Shown here: one piece after another, positions 17,312 to 26,494 of the stretch
How positions within the stretch are numbered: position 1 is the first letter of the stretch
Layout of the letters: each line of letters begins with the position of its first letter
Source of the DNA: CAISKJ01 sp046351555
GTDB taxonomy: Bacteria; Myxococcota_A; Polyangia; Polyangiales; Ga0077539
NCBI GenBank assembly: GCA_046351555.1
Contig: JAXLYI010000007.1
Span: forward strand, 124,001 to 188,000
DNA: 64,000 bases
Direction of reading: 5' to 3'
Notes under the pieces: generated by a model
Database searches by the model: none
What the model was told of the DNA's origin: nothing
Seen by the model: the letters and a program-made list of their open reading frames with translations, nothing else
Translations under genes and position numbers: made by a program

Positions 17312-17644
17312 TCACCGCGGCGATGGCGGAGGCCGCGATCGCGGGCTGACCCGCGGGCCCGTTTCCGGGCGCTCCTTCAGGCGCTCGCCGTCGCGCGCCC
17401 GCCGCTCGATCGACTCCGCGCGGAGGATGCCCTCGACGGTGGGGTCGACGTTCTGGTCTTCGTAGTCGACGAGCCCCTCGCGCTCGAGAAACTCCGCGAC
17501 CTTCCTCCCCAGCGGGCCCGGGATGCCGAGGCCCGCCGCCACCTCCGCCGCGGGGGCGGCCTCCGCGTAGCCCTTCCCGCGCGCGTGGCGGACGACGGCC
17601 ACCAGAAACTCGTCGATCGTGTCTCGCATGTCGTCGTGGGGCAT
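17312..17644 (-). CDS. Small winged-helix-like protein, function unknown
   Basis: A 110-residue protein starting at the ATG at 17644 (alternatively 17629). MRDTIDEFLVAVVRHARGKG...AAEVAAGLGIPGPLGRKVAEFLEREGLVDYED reads as helices then a recognition-like helix, as in winged-helix/MarR-like fragments. The C-terminus is basic and Pro-rich. It could bind DNA, but no family match is claimed. It is divergent from the DUF2330 gene (17765). Confidence 0.5.
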   Translation of the reverse strand: MPHDDMRDTIDEFLVAVVRHARGKGYAEAAPAAEVAAGLGIPGPLGRKVAEFLEREGLVDYEDQNVDPTVEGILRAESIERRARDGERLKERPETGPRVSPRSRPPPSPR

Positions 17645-17736
17645 CGCCCGGGGACGTCTGGGGACGGTCCCCCCGCCCGGTCCAGCCCCGCGGCGGGCGA
17701 AGAATCTTCCAAAGCCCCCGTCCCCCCGCGTGCGTC

Positions 17737-17742
17737 TATGAT
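17737..17742 (+). promoter_or_regulatory. -10-like TATGAT for the DUF2330 gene
   Basis: TATGAT matches the sigma-70 -10 consensus at 5 of 6 bases and lies 22 bases before the ATG at 17765, leaving room for the GGAGG ribosome site at 17754-17758. No convincing -35 is visible. Confidence 0.45.
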
Positions 17743-17764
17743 CGGCCCCCCACGGAGGATGTCG

Positions 17765-19354
17765 ATGTCCCGTCTCGTCCCGGCGACCCTCGCGCTCGCC
17801 CTCGGCCTCGCCGCCGCGCCCGCCACCACCCGCGCCTTCTGCGGCTTCTACGTCTCCGACGCCAACCAGTCGCTGGTGAACAAGGCCACCCGGGTCGCCC
17901 TGATGCGCGACGGGACGCGCACCGTGCTCTCGATGAGCAACGACTACGACGGCCCCGCGCAGGACTTCGCGATGGTGGTCCCGGTGCCCGTGGTGCTCCA
18001 GCGGGACAACGTCCACACGCTGCCGCAGGAGGTGTTCACCCACCTGGAGTCGCTGACGGCGCCGCGCCTCGTCGAGTACTGGGAGCAGGACCCGTGCTTC
18101 CAGCCGCGCTACCGCCCGACGCGGGCGGGCGTGCGCCGCCGCGCCGGCAACACGCTCGACATGGACGACGCCCCGGCGGAGGAGCGCGACCTCGGCGTGC
18201 GCATCGAGGCCCGCTTCGCCGTGGGCGAGTACGACGTGCTGGTGCTCTCGGCCACGCAGTCGACGGGCCTGGAGACGTGGCTCCACCAGAACCACTACAA
18301 CGTCCCCCAGGGCGCCGCGGACTACCTCGCGCCGTACGTGCGGGAGCAGTGGAAGTTCTTTGTGGCCAAGGTGGACATCGAGCGCGCCGCGCGGCGGCCC
18401 TCGGGGGGCGTGCGGCTCTCGCCGCTGCGCTTCCACTACGACGCGCCCGACTTCCGCCTCCCCGTCCGCCTCGGCCTGATGAACGCCCAGGGCGCGCAGG
18501 ACCTCATCGTCTACGTCCTCCACCCCTCGTCGCGCTTCGAAGCCGCCAACTACGCCAACGTCTTCGCCCCCACCAACCTCGACGTCGCCAACGCCGCCCG
18601 GCAGAACTTCGGCGAGCTCTACGCCCGGCTCTTCGACTACACCATGGACCAGGCCGGCGGCCGCGCGCTCGTCACCGAGTACTCCTGGAGCACCAGCTCC
18701 TGCGACCCGTGCCCGACGCCCCCGCTGGAGCAGTCCGAGCTCTCCGTCCTCGGCGCCGACGTGCTCGGCCAGGGCCGCCCCGGCTTCGACCAGAGCTACC
18801 ACGTCTACAACATGACCGTGACGCGCCTCCACACGCGCTACGACCGCGCCACGCTCACCGAAGACATCATCTTCCGCGAGGCCCCGCCCGTCACCGGCGG
18901 CCGCGAGGTGCCCGGCGAGAACGGCCGCCTCGAGCAGGGCGCGCGCCCCGCGGAGTACGGCAACAACAACTTCCAGGCGCGCTACGCCATCCGCCACCCG
19001 TGGACGGGCCCCGTCCGCTGCGCCAACCCGATCCGCGGCCGCTGGGGTGGGCCCCCCAACGGCGCCGCCCCGTCGCCCGCCGCCGCGCGCGACCTCGCCG
19101 AGGTGCGACGCGGCCAGCTCCGCCTCGCGTCGTACGTGCGCTCGCCGATCCCGCGCCTCTCCCGCGGCTCGACCCCGCCCGCACCGCCCGCGCCGCCGCC
19201 CGCGGCAGTGCCTTCGCCGACGCCCGCCACGCCCACCGCCACGCCGGGCGGGCGCGTCATCCAGAAGGCCGGCGTCACCCCCGCGCGCGCGTCGCTCGGC
19301 GCGCTGCTGCTCGTGGCGCTGGGCCTCGTCGCCCGCCCCCGCACGAAGCGCTGA
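17765..19354 (+). CDS. DUF2330 membrane-anchored protein
   Basis: A 529-residue exported protein. The signal peptide is cut near TTRAF. CGFYVSDANQSLVNKATRVALMRDGTRTVLSM and the following DFAMVVPVPVVL are the hallmark start of DUF2330 proteins, a family of unknown function that often accompanies sorting-anchored or redox proteins. A further conserved patch is YSWSTSSCDPCPTPPL. The tail has a Pro/Ala linker and one C-terminal helix (SLGALLLVALGLVARP) followed by basic residues, i.e. a C-terminal membrane anchor. I chose the ATG at 17765 because GGAGG (17754-17758) sits 6 bases before it; the ATG at 17759 is too close. It ends 3 bases before the pentaheme cytochrome gene, so the two are probably co-translated. 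Confidence 0.88.
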   Translation: MSRLVPATLALALGLAAAPATTRAFCGFYVSDANQSLVNKATRVALMRDGTRTVLSMSNDYDGPAQDFAMVVPVPVVLQRDNVHTLPQEVFTHLESLTAPRLVEYWEQDPCFQPRYRPTRAGVRRRAGNTLDMDDAPAEERDLGVRIEARFAVGEYDVLVLSATQSTGLETWLHQNHYNVPQGAADYLAPYVREQWKFFVAKVDIERAARRPSGGVRLSPLRFHYDAPDFRLPVRLGLMNAQGAQDLIVYVLHPSSRFEAANYANVFAPTNLDVANAARQNFGELYARLFDYTMDQAGGRALVTEYSWSTSSCDPCPTPPLEQSELSVLGADVLGQGRPGFDQSYHVYNMTVTRLHTRYDRATLTEDIIFREAPPVTGGREVPGENGRLEQGARPAEYGNNNFQARYAIRHPWTGPVRCANPIRGRWGGPPNGAAPSPAAARDLAEVRRGQLRLASYVRSPIPRLSRGSTPPAPPAPPPAAVPSPTPATPTATPGGRVIQKAGVTPARASLGALLLVALGLVARPRTKR

Positions 19355-19357
19355 ACC

Positions 19358-21529
19358 ATGGACGCGCGCGCACCCCTCGCCGTCGCCCTCGCCCTCGCCG
19401 CCGCGCTCCCCTTCGCGTGCGGCGGCGGCGCCGACGACCCCCCGCCCGCGCACCCCGCGCCGCGCGCGCCCGCCCCGTCGCCGGAGCCGCCGCGCGCGGT
19501 GGTGCCCACCGCCCCGCCCACGGACTACGCCCCGTCGCCCGCGTCGGTGCGCGACCGCCGCGAGCTCCCGGGCGACGCGCTCTCGGCCATCGACCGCTGC
19601 TCGGTGTGCCACGCCGACATCTTCGCCCAGTGGTCGCAGTCGGCGCACCGCTTCTCGTCGCTCGACAACCCCTTCTACCTCCCGGCGTTTCGTGGCGCGC
19701 GGGAGCAGCGCGGCGCCGCCATCACCCGCTGGTGCGGCGCCTGCCACGACCCCGGGCTCCTCTTCGCCGGCGACCTCGACCAGGCCGTCATCGACCGCAG
19801 CCACGAGCGCGCCCAGCTCGGCGTCGGCTGCCTCCTCTGCCACTCGATCGACCGCGTGCACGACGCGACGGGTGACGGCAACTACCGCGTGTCGCCCGAC
19901 CCCGTCGTGTACCCGCCGCGCGTCGGCGAAGACCGCGACGCCGTCGCGCGCCACCGCGAGCGGCTCACCCGCCCGCTCCTGCGGACGGCGGAGTTCTGCG
20001 CGAGCTGCCACAAGGTGGGGATCACCGAGGCGATCACTGGCAGCCGCTGGCTCCGCGGGCAGAACGAGTACGACGTCTGGCAGCAGAGCGCGTACGCCGG
20101 CAACGACGCCGAGCGCCACGACCCCGACGCGCCGCGCCGCGTCTGCCAGGACTGCCACATGCCCATGGTGCCCGCGCCCCTCGGCGACCGCGCCGCCACC
20201 GACGGCAGGGTCCGCTCGCACCGCTTCGCCGGCGGGCACACCGCGCTGGCCGCGTGGGTCGGCGCGCCCGAGATGATGGCCGCCGAGCGCGAGGCCCTCG
20301 TCGGCGCGGCACGGATCGACCTCTTCCGCGCGCCCTCCGTCACCGCCGGCGGGCAGCCGTTGGAGGCCGCGCCCCCCGTCGCCGGCGAAGAGCTCGCGAT
20401 CGACGTGGTGATGGTCAACGAGCGCGTGGGGCACCGCTTCCCCGCGGGCACCGCGGACGTCGCCGACACCTGGGTCGAGCTCACCGTCCGCGACCGGCGC
20501 GGGCTCGTCGCCGAGAGCGGGCTCCTCACCCCGACCGACCCCGGTCCCCTCCGCGACGACGCGCACCGCCTGGAGCTGAGGCCCGTCGACGACCAGGGCC
20601 ACGCGGCGCTCATGCGCGACCCGCACCGCTACCGCGCGGTGGCGTACGACACGACGATCCCGCCGCGCGCGTCGCGGGTGGTCCGCTACACGTGGCGCGT
20701 GCCGTCGAGCGGCGGGCCCTACACCGTCACCGCGCGGCTGCTGCACCGGCGCATCGCCAACCCCTTCCTCGCGAGCGCGTGCCGCACGGCCACGGCCGAC
20801 CAGGGCCGCCCCTGCCCGAGCACCTGGCCCGTCACCGAAGTCGCGTCCGTGAGCGTCACGGGCAGCGAGCTCCGCCGCGCGCCCGCGCTCGACGCGTCGC
20901 TCACCGCGCCGTGGCGCCGCTGGTACGACCACGGCCGCGCCCTCGTCGAGTGGAACCTCCAGGAGCGCGTCGGCGAAGCCCGCGCGAGCCTCGACGCCGC
21001 CCGCCGCGACGCGCCCGACCGCGCCGAGCCCTGGGTGGAGACCGCGCGCCTCGCCATCCGCGAGGGCCGCACCGACGAGGCCCACCGCTGGCTCGACGAG
21101 GCCGCGCGGCGGGCGCCGAACTCCCCGGCGATCCCCTACCTCCGCGGCGTGGCGGGCTCGGACGTGTGGCGCTGGGCCGAGACGGTGGCGCCGCTCGGCG
21201 AGGCCCACCGGCTGGTGCCCGGCAACGTCCGCGTCGCCGAGATGTACGCCAACAGCCTCGGCATCGCGGGGCGCCACCAGGAGGCGCTCCGGGTGATCCG
21301 CGAGGGCCTCGCGATCGAGCCCGAACGGCCGCAGCTCCACAACCTCCAGGCGATCGAGCTCGACGCGCTCGGCGCCCACGACGAGGCCGCCGTCGCGCGC
21401 CGCGCCTGGGAGCGCCACCGCACCCCCGACGACCTCCCCGGCCTCCGCTCGCGCTGCAAACGCGACGTCCCCCACTGCGCGCTGGAGACGATCCCCCTCC
21501 ACGCGCACGCGCTCCGCGCGGTTCGCTAG
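19358..21529 (+). CDS. Pentaheme c-type cytochrome lipoprotein with TPR tail
   Basis: A 723-residue protein. Lipobox Cys21 is in ALPFACGGG. Five CxxCH heme sites are at residues 81-85, 126-130, 158-162, 214-218 and 263-267, typical of cytochrome c554/multiheme family proteins that move electrons in the periplasm. Residues ~300-500 are beta-rich (a NapC- or immunoglobulin-like accessory domain). Residues ~520-710 are TPR helices (HRWLDEAARRAPNSPAIPYLRGV ...), a rare appendage for a heme protein. It sits directly behind the DUF2330 gene. The stop codon TAG shares CTAG with the TAG of the convergent 21526 gene. Donor and acceptor are unknown. Confidence 0.9.
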   Translation: MDARAPLAVALALAAALPFACGGGADDPPPAHPAPRAPAPSPEPPRAVVPTAPPTDYAPSPASVRDRRELPGDALSAIDRCSVCHADIFAQWSQSAHRFSSLDNPFYLPAFRGAREQRGAAITRWCGACHDPGLLFAGDLDQAVIDRSHERAQLGVGCLLCHSIDRVHDATGDGNYRVSPDPVVYPPRVGEDRDAVARHRERLTRPLLRTAEFCASCHKVGITEAITGSRWLRGQNEYDVWQQSAYAGNDAERHDPDAPRRVCQDCHMPMVPAPLGDRAATDGRVRSHRFAGGHTALAAWVGAPEMMAAEREALVGAARIDLFRAPSVTAGGQPLEAAPPVAGEELAIDVVMVNERVGHRFPAGTADVADTWVELTVRDRRGLVAESGLLTPTDPGPLRDDAHRLELRPVDDQGHAALMRDPHRYRAVAYDTTIPPRASRVVRYTWRVPSSGGPYTVTARLLHRRIANPFLASACRTATADQGRPCPSTWPVTEVASVSVTGSELRRAPALDASLTAPWRRWYDHGRALVEWNLQERVGEARASLDAARRDAPDRAEPWVETARLAIREGRTDEAHRWLDEAARRAPNSPAIPYLRGVAGSDVWRWAETVAPLGEAHRLVPGNVRVAEMYANSLGIAGRHQEALRVIREGLAIEPERPQLHNLQAIELDALGAHDEAAVARRAWERHRTPDDLPGLRSRCKRDVPHCALETIPLHAHALRAVR

Positions 21530-22278
21530 AAGCAGCGCGCCGGCAGGCAGAGCCCCTCGGGGCTCACCGTCGGCCACGCCGGCGCGCCCGCGTCGCCCTC
21601 GGGCGGCGCGAGCTCGAGCACGATCGGGCGCGTCGCGAGGATGTCGCCGCCCTCCTGCTTCACCGCGATCTGTGTCTCGTAGGCGCGGCGGCACCCGAGC
21701 ACCGCCCGCACGCCCATCGGCGTGCTCGCGCGCGGCGTCAGGGTCATGCGCCAGCGGAGCACCACCATGCCGAGCACGCCGACGAAGCGGGGCCCCGCCA
21801 CCGCGCGGACGAAGGCCGCGGGCGAGGCGTCGGTCGCGTCGACGGTGAAGTCCCAGAGGTCGGAGGGGCGCGCGCCGTCGAGGCCCGCGGTGCGGTCGAG
21901 CGCCGTCGCGCTCACCACGTCGCCGACGCCCTGGTACTGGAAGAGGTGCTCCACCGTCGCGAAGGCCGTCGAGCCCTCGCGGAGCAGCACGCGGTCGGCC
22001 GCGAAGGGCGAGCGCCCGGAGAGGGGGTCGCTGCCGATGCGGAGTTCGAACGAGTCGAGGAGCCCGTCGCCGTCGGTGTCGGCGCGCGTCAAGTCGGTGC
22101 GACGCATCACCTCGGTGAGGTCGCAGAGGCCGTCGCGGTCGGTGTCGGCGGTCGCGGAGACGTCGGGGGGGCGGTCCAGGGCGGGGGGGCGGTCGGCGGG
22201 CGGGGCCGCGTCGGGCGGGGCGACCACCGTCCCGCACGAGGCCAGCGCCAGGGAGGCCGCGAAGAGCGTCGCTCGCAC
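21526..22278 (-). CDS. Lipoprotein with calcium-binding (thrombospondin type 3) repeats
   Basis: A 250-residue lipoprotein starting with GTG at 22278. The signal is RATLFAASLALASC. Residues ~45-80 have DTDRDGLCDLTE and DTDGDGLLDSFE, typical EF-like calcium loops of TSP3 repeats. The rest is a beta-rich domain of unknown role with two C-terminal Cys. The GTG start is supported by TACCGT ending 7 bases upstream. Its TAG shares two bases with the stop of the cytochrome gene. Confidence 0.75.
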   Translation of the reverse strand: MRATLFAASLALASCGTVVAPPDAAPPADRPPALDRPPDVSATADTDRDGLCDLTEVMRRTDLTRADTDGDGLLDSFELRIGSDPLSGRSPFAADRVLLREGSTAFATVEHLFQYQGVGDVVSATALDRTAGLDGARPSDLWDFTVDATDASPAAFVRAVAGPRFVGVLGMVVLRWRMTLTPRASTPMGVRAVLGCRRAYETQIAVKQEGGDILATRPIVLELAPPEGDAGAPAWPTVSPEGLCLPARCF

Positions 22279-22285
22279 GGGGGCG

Positions 22286-22291
22286 ACGGTA
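22286..22291 (-). promoter_or_regulatory. -10-like TACCGT before the GTG at 22278
   Basis: Minus-strand TACCGT ends 7 bases before the GTG, with no Shine-Dalgarno. It predicts a leaderless mRNA and decides the start codon. Confidence 0.5.
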
Positions 22292-22359
22292 CCACCGCGC
22301 GGCGCGTGCGTCGTCGCCGGGGTTTTGTTGATTCGTCGCGTCGCGGCGCGCACCTCCCG

Positions 22360-22365
22360 TACAAT
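22360..22365 (+). promoter_or_regulatory. -10-like TACAAT before the HEAT/kinase gene
   Basis: TACAAT (5 of 6 consensus) ends 15 bases before the GTG at 22381, giving a leader of only about 8 bases. It sits in an unusually AT-containing patch (22323-22333). Confidence 0.45.
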
Positions 22366-22380
22366 CCCGCCCCTCCGCCC

Positions 22381-25300
22381 GTGTCCGACACCTTCCCGCC
22401 GCGCGCGGCCCGCAACGAGGGCTCCCAACGACCCACCGGCGCCCTGCGCTGGTCGCGCCCGCCCCCCGCGCCCGACGCCCCGCCCGACGCCCTCCACGTG
22501 CTCCTCGCGTGGACCGACGAGCTCGACGACGAGCGCGCCATCACCCTCTGGGCCGGGCTCTCCGTCGTCGACGACGACCCCGCCCGCGAGGCCGCGCTCC
22601 TGCGTTGGATCGACTGGGCCGGCGTCACCGTCCCCCTCGACGTGAAGGTCCGCGCGCTCGTCGAGGCCGTCGCCCAGCTCCTCCGCGAGCTCGAGGCCAC
22701 CGCGCAGAGCCCCGACCGCGTCTACGCCTACCAGAACGCCGACCTCCCGCCGCTCGCCCGCGCCCTCCAGGGCTGGATGCGCGCGAAGGAGTCGCAGCCC
22801 GGCGTGGTGCTCGGCGCGCTCCAGGCCCTGGTGCTGCTCCGCGAGTCGATGCGCGCGTGGACGGAGCGCATGCGCCGCCGCCCGCCCCGCCCCGCGGCCC
22901 CGCCCCGCGCGGACTTCGAAGTGAACCCCGGCGCCCCCGAGGGCGAGCGCATCACTGCGCACGAGATCCTCCAGGCGCTCTCGTCCGTTCCCCCGCACGA
23001 CCCCTTCGGCGTGTCCGTCGCGCTCGTCGCCGGCTGCGTCCGCCGCCGCGTCGAGCGCGGGCCCGTGGAAGAAGCCGTCGAGCTCCTGGTCACCTGGCTC
23101 CAGGCCGAGGGGATCGTCGAGCTGCCCGCCTGGGGCGCGGCCACGGTGGACTTCGCGCTCCTCGCGGGCGAGCTCCAGGGCGTTCATTTCCACCCGCTGG
23201 CGCAGCTCGCGACGCGGGCGCCGTCGGTGTGGACGCGCCTCGCGGCCTGGGGCGACTCGGCCCGCGACGCCCTGCGCGCCGCGCGGCTCCTCGGCGCGCT
23301 CGCCTCGCACCCGGGCGCCGCCCGCGAGCTCTCCCCCACCGCCGCCGACGTCGCGCAGGAGGCGCTCTTCGAGCTCCTCGCGCACCCGCGCCCCGCCGTC
23401 TGGTCGCGCGCCGCCCGCGCCATCGGCCGCCTCGCGGGCTACCTCCCGGGGCTCTCGCACCGCCTGCTCGAGGCGCTCCACGGCGACTCGGCGGTGCTGC
23501 GACTGCGCGCGGTGGCCACGCTCGGCACGCTCTCCCACTTCGCCGGCGCCGAGCTCCACGAGCAGCGGGCCCTCGCGATGCGCGCGCTGGAGGGCGCCGC
23601 GGGCGACGCGGGCAGCGACCCCGGCGTCGTCGCCGCCCTCGCCGTCACCCTGCCCGACCTCGCGCTCGACGAGACCAGCGCGTGGCACGAGCTCGCCGGG
23701 CGCATCGCCGCGCGCGGCGGCGTCGACGCGGCGATCCCGCTCCTGCGGTCGCTGCTGGAGATCCGTTTGCGCGACCCGTCGACGCGCGAGGTGGTGGAGC
23801 TGATCGCGCGCGACCTCGCGGCCCGCGCCGAGGCGTGGCGCGGCTCCGCGGCCGACGCCGAGCGGGCCGAGCGCGCCCTGGCCCTCGCGGCGCGCGCGTC
23901 GGCGCCGGAGGAGGGGACGGTGTGGGGCCTGGTGGCCGAGCTCGCCCGCGCGGCGGCGCTCGACCCCGCGGCCCCGTCGCTCGCCGGCGAGGTGACGGCC
24001 TTCGCGGCGGAGATGGACGTGCTCATCACGAGCTCGGCGCGCGCCGGCGGCGACGACAACCCGCGCGTCGCGGCCCGCGGGAGCGTGGTGCTCGAGGAGG
24101 TGGTCGACCTCCTGGTCGACGGCGAGCTCCAGGTGGTGGCCGCGCGCGCGGTGGCGCCCGAGGCCCGCGCCGCGGCGGAGGAGGCCGCGCACGCGACCCG
24201 CACGCGCATCCTGAAGCAGGTGTGGTCGGGGCTGCGGCGCCCGACGCCCGCGGCGTTCACGTGGCGGCGGTGGCTTTTGCGGGCGGGCGGCGCGCTGGCG
24301 CGGGCCTCGCGCGGCGACCGGCGCCCCGACGAGCCCGACCCGGTGTTCGAAACGCTGGAGCGCGTCGCCGACGACCCGATGTTCGGCCACGCGGCCCTCG
24401 CGCGCCACCTCGCGGCGACGCTGGCCGAGCTCGCGCAGCCCCTCGCCGCCTCGCTCGGGCCCGACCCCGTGGTGCCCGTGCTCGCGTGGCTGGCGGTGCG
24501 CGGGGCGCTGCTCGCGACGCACGTCCGGCTCAAGCGCTGGCTCGGCGAAGACGCGCCGCCCGAGGCCCTGGAGCGCCTCTTCGCGCGGGTGGAGTCGTTC
24601 GAACGCCCCTCGCGCGACCTCGCCCGCGACATCGCCGAGCTCGGCGTGCTCGCGGGCGGCGACGCCTGCCGCCTCGGGGTGGTGCTCACCGCGCTCGGGG
24701 CCGAGTGCGTCGACCTCGCGCAGCGGCGCCCGGAGGCCCACTGGTCGGGCCTGCCGCGCTTCGACCTCACCGGCCTCGCGGCGCTCGCCGACGCGCTCCG
24801 GCGCGTGCGCGACGACGCGGCCTACGGGCTCACCCTCGGCGGCGCGCGGCCCTCGTCGCAACCCCCGGGCGCGCCCCCCGCGTCGAAGTCCGACGCGCTC
24901 GCCGAGCGGGCGGCGCGCGTCAACCGGACGCTGACGGCGACGTCGCTGAAGTTCATGGACGGGCCGCGGCGGGCGGAGGTGGTCGAGCACTACCTGTCCG
25001 AGCTCGGCGCGCTGGCGGAGGCGATCGCGTCGGCCTGCGGGCCGCTGCTCGAGCCGCAGGTGCGGTCGCTGCTGGCGCGGGCCCTCGTGGCGGTGCGCGC
25101 GCAGGCGAGCGCGGCGGGCAGCGGCCGCGAGGAGGGCGTCCGCTACATCGCGCGGATGCGGGTGCTCGGCGAGCTGTCGAGCGCGCACGAGGGCGGGATG
25201 ACCAGCACCTTCCTCGCCGAGGGCGGCGCGCCCGGCAAGAAGGTCGTGGTGAAGCTCCTGCGGTGGGAGAAGTTCCGCGGGACGTCCGCTGAGCTCGCGC

Positions 25301-26022
25301 GCGGGATGTTCGAAGGCGAGATGGAGCGCCTCGCCAGCGTGGTGCACCCGAACATCGTGAGCATCATGGACGCGGGCTTCGTCGACGAGGGCGCGTACAT
25401 CGCGCTGGAGTACATCCCGGGCGCCTCGCTGGAGACGCTGCTCCGGGTGCTCGGGCGCGTCGAGCTCAAGGCCCTCGGGCCCGTCGTGCGCGACGTCGCG
25501 CGGGCCCTCGCGTGGCTCCACGCGCGGCGGGTCATCCACCGCGACATCAAGCCCGGCAACGTGCTGGTGCAGCTCGAGCCGCCGCCCCACGGGGCCTTCG
25601 ACGCGCGCGCCTGGGGCACCTCCGAGGTCGTGCGCGCGGTGCTCATTGACTTCGGCGTGGCGACCGAGACGGCGCGCGCCGGGTCGAGCGAGGGGGTGAC
25701 GGGCACGCCGGGCTACATCGCCCCGGAGATCGCCCGCGGGCTCAATTTGTTCGGCCCCGCGGTGGACGTCTACGCCCTCGGGGTGCTGATCTTCGAGATG
25801 CTCACCGGGCGCAACCCCTTCCTCGAAGGCAACCCCGAGCTCAACACGGTGCTCGTGCGCCACGGGTCGACGGTGGTGCCCTGGCAGGAGCTGCCCAAGG
25901 AGGCGTCGCGGCCCGAGCTGGTGCAGCTCCTGGCCGACTCGACGCGCCTCGACCCGCGGCTCCGCCCGTCGATGAAGGACTTCCTCTCGCGCTGGACGCG
26001 CGCGCTCGGCATCGGGGCGTAG
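22381..26022 (+). CDS. Giant serine/threonine kinase with ~920-residue HEAT-like N-terminal region
   Basis: A 1213-residue protein starting with GTG at 22381. Residues ~30-920 are almost all helical pairs with Ala/Leu/Arg periodicity (WSRAARAIGRLAGYLPGLS, LRLRAVATLGTLSHFA), resembling HEAT/ARM repeats; no signal is seen. The kinase domain is C-terminal (from ~921): a degenerate glycine loop (SSAHEGGMTSTFLAE), ATP lysine in VVVKLL, catalytic HRDIKPGN (~1054), DFG in IDFGVATE, and APE in YIAPEIARG. Most bacterial Pkn kinases carry the catalytic domain first, so this order is reversed. It has no membrane helix, hence a cytosolic scaffold-kinase. Target unknown. Confidence 0.85.
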   Translation: MSDTFPPRAARNEGSQRPTGALRWSRPPPAPDAPPDALHVLLAWTDELDDERAITLWAGLSVVDDDPAREAALLRWIDWAGVTVPLDVKVRALVEAVAQLLRELEATAQSPDRVYAYQNADLPPLARALQGWMRAKESQPGVVLGALQALVLLRESMRAWTERMRRRPPRPAAPPRADFEVNPGAPEGERITAHEILQALSSVPPHDPFGVSVALVAGCVRRRVERGPVEEAVELLVTWLQAEGIVELPAWGAATVDFALLAGELQGVHFHPLAQLATRAPSVWTRLAAWGDSARDALRAARLLGALASHPGAARELSPTAADVAQEALFELLAHPRPAVWSRAARAIGRLAGYLPGLSHRLLEALHGDSAVLRLRAVATLGTLSHFAGAELHEQRALAMRALEGAAGDAGSDPGVVAALAVTLPDLALDETSAWHELAGRIAARGGVDAAIPLLRSLLEIRLRDPSTREVVELIARDLAARAEAWRGSAADAERAERALALAARASAPEEGTVWGLVAELARAAALDPAAPSLAGEVTAFAAEMDVLITSSARAGGDDNPRVAARGSVVLEEVVDLLVDGELQVVAARAVAPEARAAAEEAAHATRTRILKQVWSGLRRPTPAAFTWRRWLLRAGGALARASRGDRRPDEPDPVFETLERVADDPMFGHAALARHLAATLAELAQPLAASLGPDPVVPVLAWLAVRGALLATHVRLKRWLGEDAPPEALERLFARVESFERPSRDLARDIAELGVLAGGDACRLGVVLTALGAECVDLAQRRPEAHWSGLPRFDLTGLAALADALRRVRDDAAYGLTLGGARPSSQPPGAPPASKSDALAERAARVNRTLTATSLKFMDGPRRAEVVEHYLSELGALAEAIASACGPLLEPQVRSLLARALVAVRAQASAAGSGREEGVRYIARMRVLGELSSAHEGGMTSTFLAEGGAPGKKVVVKLLRWEKFRGTSAELARGMFEGEMERLASVVHPNIVSIMDAGFVDEGAYIALEYIPGASLETLLRVLGRVELKALGPVVRDVARALAWLHARRVIHRDIKPGNVLVQLEPPPHGAFDARAWGTSEVVRAVLIDFGVATETARAGSSEGVTGTPGYIAPEIARGLNLFGPAVDVYALGVLIFEMLTGRNPFLEGNPELNTVLVRHGSTVVPWQELPKEASRPELVQLLADSTRLDPRLRPSMKDFLSRWTRALGIGA

Positions 26023-26092
26023 GGCGGCGCACTTCGCGGCACGCGCGCCTCGCGGCGGGGGAGGGACTGCGGTATACGTCGCCCCCCGCCCG

Positions 26093-26494
26093 ATGTTTGG
26101 CATTGGCATCCCCGAGCTCATCCTCATCGCGGTCGTCGCCCTCGTGGTCGTCGGCCCGAAGAACCTCCCCATGACCCTCCGCGCCGTGGGGCGCGCGATC
26201 CGCGAGTTCCAGCGGGCGTCGCGCGAGCTGCGGGAGCAGGCGGGCTTCGACGACGTGGTCGACGAGGTCACGCGGCCGCTGCGCGAGGGGCTCGCGGGCA
26301 TCGAGAAGGACGTGATGGCCGACGGCACCGCCCACGGCGCCTTCGAAGAGCGCGTCGACACCACGATGGAGTACCCCGAGTCGGGCCCCGACGACTTCGG
26401 CGCCCTCGCGGAGAACACCAGCTACTACCCCGAGGACCTGGAGCACGGCGCCCACGGCGCGCTCCCCCCGCGGCCGGAGGACCCGAACCCGTGA
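26093..26494 (+). CDS. tatA: Sec-independent translocase TatA/TatB-type subunit
   Basis: A 133-residue protein. MFGIGIPELILIAVVALVVVGPKNLP is the standard TatA/B N-terminus: a short membrane helix, then Gly-Pro hinge, then an amphipathic helix (RAVGRAIREFQRASRELREQ). The acidic tail is longer than in TatA and closer to TatB. Only one TatA/B-type gene is present here, so it may serve both roles or a second copy lies elsewhere. Its TGA overlaps the tatC GTG (GTGA). Confidence 0.92.
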   Translation: MFGIGIPELILIAVVALVVVGPKNLPMTLRAVGRAIREFQRASRELREQAGFDDVVDEVTRPLREGLAGIEKDVMADGTAHGAFEERVDTTMEYPESGPDDFGALAENTSYYPEDLEHGAHGALPPRPEDPNP

